Source of the DNA: CAWAMR01 sp963783095
GTDB lineage: Bacteria; Planctomycetota; Planctomycetia; Gemmatales; Gemmataceae
DNA: 64,000 bases
Reading direction: 5' to 3'
Assembly: GCA_963783095.1 (NCBI GenBank)
Contig: CAWAMR010000006.1
Span: forward strand, 269,229-333,228
The notes under the pieces are model-generated. The model was not told where the DNA came from. It saw only the letters and a program-made list of their open reading frames with translations, and did no database searches. Of this stretch, positions 60,701 through 64,000 are shown piece after piece (the first letter of the stretch is position 1; each line of letters starts with the position of its first letter). A program made the position numbers and the translations under genes.

Positions 60701-60791
60701 GAAGCTCGTGGTCCGAGAGCTCAGCCGCGACGCCATCGGCAAAAATCGCGCGGACGAACTGCAGAACGCTGCTATTGTGTTCGATGGCCAT
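57790..60791 (-). CDS. ECF sigma factor fused to membrane segment and WD40 repeats (frameshifts)
   Basis: Start MAIEHNSSVLQFVRAIFADG at 60791. Sigma region 2 covers about residues 30-100 (SERAFATLVARHGPMVLRVC, EAQDAFQAVFLVLVHKARSL), region 4 about 140-190 (GCRKALVLCDLEGLTHEEAA, GRLGWPVGTVKSR) after a break near 60,330. A spacer with ESLAASTVKMAILVAKG leads to a hydrophobic, probably membrane-spanning stretch. The rest is a WD40 propeller (LALSGDGKILATGADQDTKV, FSHDGKRLAVAGSGKSVAGF, FSPDGKTLAILNKTGHVRCW, FAPDGQTLASSGDDHKVRIW). A break near 59,450 splits two blades. Long WD40 tails are known in planctomycete sigma factors; the tail probably senses a signal outside and controls the sigma part. 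About 1,000 residues. Confidence 0.88.
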
Positions 60792-60928
60792 GAGAAGGAT
60801 CCCCACTCGGATTCTCTACGAAATCGCGAGTAATGCCGAGACCCTGCTCGATGGTTCCAGCTTTTTCTGGAAAAATAAACGCCCCGATGGCGACTCACCC
60901 AATGGGTATATCTTCCTGGGCACATCCT

Positions 60929-63511
60929 CTATGCCTCGATCGCATGCCCAGCCGTGCGATCCGGTCTCGCCGTCAATCCGGCCGCTCGATTCGATACCGC
61001 ATCGGTCAGCTTCCCCGCTTCTTCTTCCGACGGTTCGATTTGCAACAGTCCCACGAGGCCTTCGCGGGTCTTGAACACAAACGTATCGGGCCGTTCCGCC
61101 AGTCGGGCGTCGATCTTGATCCACCCAAATCCGGACTGCACGTCCGCGCCCGCTCCAGAGATCTCGCGAGCGTCTCGGGTGGTCAATTCGTTGAACGTCT
61201 CCGGCAGAATGTGCGCTGGAATCATGCCAGGTCCGATGAAAGTCAACTTCTGCCCTGTGTTGAGATCGGTCAGGAACTCTTGATGGTCACCGGCGGCGCG
61301 ACCGTCGCCGTCATGGTCTCTCCGAATGAAGTTCCGGGTGACTTTGCCTGACCTGGCAGAGCGACAACCTTTCGTCCGGCGGCCGCGCAGCCGGCTTCGC
61401 CTCGTGGACTCGACCACATCCTGTATCGCAGTCGAAACCGATCGGCATCGCGATCCTTCGGGAAAATCTGGACGATTCCGCGTCCGCCCTCTCGCGTCGT
61501 GAACAGAAACGTCAGCCAGCTCGTCGTCCTTGGACGGTCGGTCGTTCTTCTCGAAACGTGCCAATGAACTGGTCGCTTCCCGGCCGAGCTCGAGCGGTGT
61601 GTCTTTCTGGATCTCCGCCTCGAGCGTGTTCCATCGACTCGCGTCGACCAGCCAGAGTTGCAGATCGATGCTGTCGAGCCGACCCTGGCAACGAACGTCG
61701 ATACCGTTCTGCCGATACCAGCGGTGATTCGCGATCCCCGAACTCGGCCGGTTGGCCCCAATCCGCGGTCTTCGCTCCCTCGTATTGACTGAAAACCCGT
61801 CCGGTGTCGAAATCCAGATGCGATTTCCCGTTCGAGTAGACCGACTCGGCCAGCCGCAGCATTCGGACCGGACCGAGCCGGACGGCTGTGACCCTGTGGG
61901 GAACAGCACCCCATATCGGGCAACCCCGGCCATCTCAACGAGGTCCTCGTCGCGCTTCGGCAGCTCGACCGATTGCAATTCCTCCTGGGTGACGAATTCC
62001 TGCCAGTGTTTCGACCACCACGCCTGCCAGAGCTTCTGCCGTTCCGCGAACAACGCCCGCTGCTGGGCTTGCTCTTCGGGCGTGCCGCCCAGAAAGACAT
62101 GCCGCAGAGGGTCACGATCTCCCACGTCCGGGGGCTCGCTGTGATTGGTAATCCGCTCGAGCGCACTGAGAATCTCGTTGACGGGGCGGCCGCACGCGAC
62201 GTACGTTGCCTCCGGCCTCTTGTCCGGGTAATTCTGGTTGCGCCAGCATGAACATCGAACAGATCAGGGTCGGCGATGTTGACGCCGCAGTCTGAACCCG
62301 CCGGGCGCAGCGCCTTCGGAATCGCCCGGATCAGCGCCGGGACAGCCCGCCGGTCGCCGATCGCGCGCAGGCAGAACGCCAGCGATCTGATCGTGGCATC
62401 CCGGTCCGTGCGGTCGAGCTCAGCGACCAGCTCGGGCACGGCGGCTTTGCCGATCGTCGCGAGCTCGCGAATCGTTCGCGCCCACTCCTCATCGCGATTG
62501 AACACGTGATAGGAGCGGAAGAAGTAAATCAGCTCCCGGACTCGTTGCGTTTGGTCGTCCGCGGCCTTCGCCTCATTATCGCTGCGCGCACGCGTGCTTG
62601 CCGCCGGCGGATCTTGCGCTCGTGCGCCCGACTGGATTGCGAAACCGGTCGTCGTCACAACCGCCGCCGAGAAGCAGTCCGACCACGGCGGCGATTCGCA
62701 CGCGGCTCACGAACATGGCCTTGAGCGCCGCGCGCGTCAAGGAAACCGTTGCTGCCGAGCCGAGCCCGGCCACCGCGCTGCCTTTCGCGACCAGAACCGC
62801 CATCTTCACGGTCGACGCCGCAAGCGATTCAGGCACCTCCGCCCTGCCCTGCCCTGCCACCATTAGCGCGGCCACCCCTGCGGAGAGCAGGCGCGAAGCC
62901 GCGGCGGATGAGCCGCTCGCGCAGCCGATTGCGCCCTCGGGCCTGCCGGCTTTTCACCGTTCCGACCGGCCATCCCAAACGACCCGCAGCCTCCTCATGG
63001 GTCAGACCCTCGAGGTCGCAGAGCACCAGAGCTTTCCGGCAGCCCTCCGGCAGGCGCCCCAGCTCTTCGTGAATCGTGGCGACCAAGTCGTCGGCGACGA
63101 GGTCTTGATCGCCGGCGGATCGCGATCCGAGCACAGCATACCGCCGCTCATGCATTCGACGCTGCATCTCTGACGCCCTGGCATGAGCCGAGACGCGCAG
63201 CGCCACGGCGTGAAGCCAGGGACCGAGCGAGTCTCGCGTCCAGAGCGTTCTCGCCTTGTGGACGAGCACGAGGAAAACCGCCTGGAAGGCGTCCTGGGCG
63301 TCGTGTTCGTCACGGAGGGCAGCCCGGCACACTCTCAGCACCATCGGGCCGTGACGTGCGACCAGTGCAGCAAACGCGCTTTCCGCCGACAATCGCCACC
63401 AGAGAGGCTGGTGAACCGATCCAGAAGCTCTTGGTCGGAGAGCTCAGCCGCGACCCCGTCGCGAAAAATCGCACGGACGTAGTGCAGGATGCTATTCTGT
63501 TCGATGGCCAT
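60929..63511 (-). CDS. ECF sigma factor fused to membrane segment and HEAT-like/unknown sensor region (frameshifts)
   Basis: Start MAIEQNSILHYVRAIFRDGV at 63511, close to the sigma-WD40 paralogue. Sigma region 2 (AESAFAALVARHGPMVLRVC, DAQDAFQAVFLVLVHKARTL) follows a break near 63,395, and region 4 is GCRKALVLCDLEGLTHEEAA, GRLGWPVGTVKSRQ. The spacer ESLAASTVKMAVLVAKGS and a membrane stretch (IAAVVGLLLGGG) come next. The tail differs from the paralogue: HEAT-like helices (ELATIGKAAVPELVAELDRT; ATIRSLAFCLRAIGDRRAVP), then QRALFAERQKLWQAWWSKHW and two similar blocks, FLFTTREGGRGIVQIFPKD and FVFKTREGLVGLLQIEPSEE. At least five indels. About 860 residues. It sits directly upstream of the other fusion, same strand. 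Confidence 0.82.
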
Positions 63512-63612
63512 TGATTTGACCCCGGCTCGGATTCCTCCGCCAAAACGATTGTAATGCCGGGAGCCGCGTCAATCGTTCCCACTTTTTGTAGAAAATCGGA
63601 CAACTACCGCCG

Positions 63613-64000
63613 ATGCTCATCGCCTACGTCAGTGACGAACGTTATGTTGCTCTGCCCGACGTGCTCCTCGAGCTCGAAGGGCGAGGCCGGCTCGTTCGAG
63701 GCACGCTCCCGAGCGACCGGGGCGGTGTACGTCGAGGTGCCTTCGGGCAACTACAGGGTCACGCTTCAGAAGCCCGGGTTCGGCGCCAAGAGCGTGCATC
63801 TGCAGATCACAGAAGGTCGTGAGCCTTACCAGTTGCGGCTTCTCGCCGACGGGCTGCTCGGATACGCCTGGCCGAAGTGGTTGAAGGCGGGGGAGAAATC
63901 CGAGTTCCGCGTGCATTCGGTCGAGCCCTACCATTTGAGCCTCTGGCGATACGGCATTCGAAAGCAGCAGCAGGTTAACCGAACAAGCGCGGCAAGTACA
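63613..64000 (+). CDS. N-terminal part of a large unknown protein, cut by window edge (one frameshift)
   Basis: Start MLIAYVSDERYVALPDVLLE. After a break near 63,690 it continues as VYVEVPSGNYRVTLQKPGFG, a carboxypeptidase-regulatory-like beta-sandwich, then LLADGLLGYAWPKWLKAGEK and SEFRVHSVEPYHLSLWRYGI. I recall this opening from large planctomycete proteins annotated as N,N-dimethylformamidase-subunit-like, but that is not decidable here. The gene continues beyond 64,000. It is divergent from the sigma fusion. Confidence 0.5.

Overview
The window looks like planctomycete DNA of the Gemmataceae/Isosphaeraceae type. The signs are two prepilin-like DUF1559 proteins with the C-terminal H-x9-DG signature, extracytoplasmic-function (ECF) sigma factors carrying long WD40 or HEAT extensions behind a membrane segment, a CxxCH cytochrome protein paired with a secreted WD40 protein, a family of 24-residue leucine-rich-repeat (LRR) proteins, and Uma2-family proteins. 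This comes from recognising families by eye; no search was run. I found no rRNA, tRNA or CRISPR array.

Layout, left part (about 1-34,600, moderate GC): a minus-strand run of small genes (Nudix hydrolase, retropepsin-like protease, two short unknowns, DUF4365, a conserved 74-residue protein, a YHS-domain protein); an FHA-GAF histidine kinase; a small lipoprotein; a BON-domain protein; a group II intron sitting inside one arm of a long inverted repeat; a secreted esterase/TIM-barrel fusion; a cytochrome/WD40 pair; six tandem LRR paralogues, the last one split by an ISKra4-like insertion sequence with a clear 9-bp target duplication; a Tat-exported protein; a perfect 41-bp inverted repeat; two tandem serine beta-lactamase-fold hydrolases; a YnfA membrane protein; Sua5/TsaC; a TPR protein; a double-domain cyclase; an efflux adaptor; and the 3' end of an amidohydrolase.

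At about 34,605 an amidohydrolase and a TPR gene, read from opposite strands, are both cut at the same point, next to a GAATTC. Base composition rises sharply there. The right part (about 34,610-64,000, GC-rich) may therefore come from another locus or another organism. It holds a truncated-haemoglobin/ankyrin fusion, a DsbD-like exported protein, a TPR protein, two Uma2 proteins, a compact type II secretion/pseudopilus operon (one GspE ATPase, three successive GspF-like membrane proteins, three pseudopilin-like proteins, two DUF1559 proteins), a thiamine-diphosphate enzyme, GlpD, the threonine-to-glycine pair tdh-kbl, two unknown proteins, two tandem ECF sigma factor fusions (WD40 and HEAT types) and the start of another gene.

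Many genes are broken by single-base indels. Where a paralogue or a conserved motif lets me place the indel, it mostly lies in a run of identical bases, so most of these frameshifts look like sequencing errors rather than real decay. Genes joined across such breaks are given as one feature, with the break stated.
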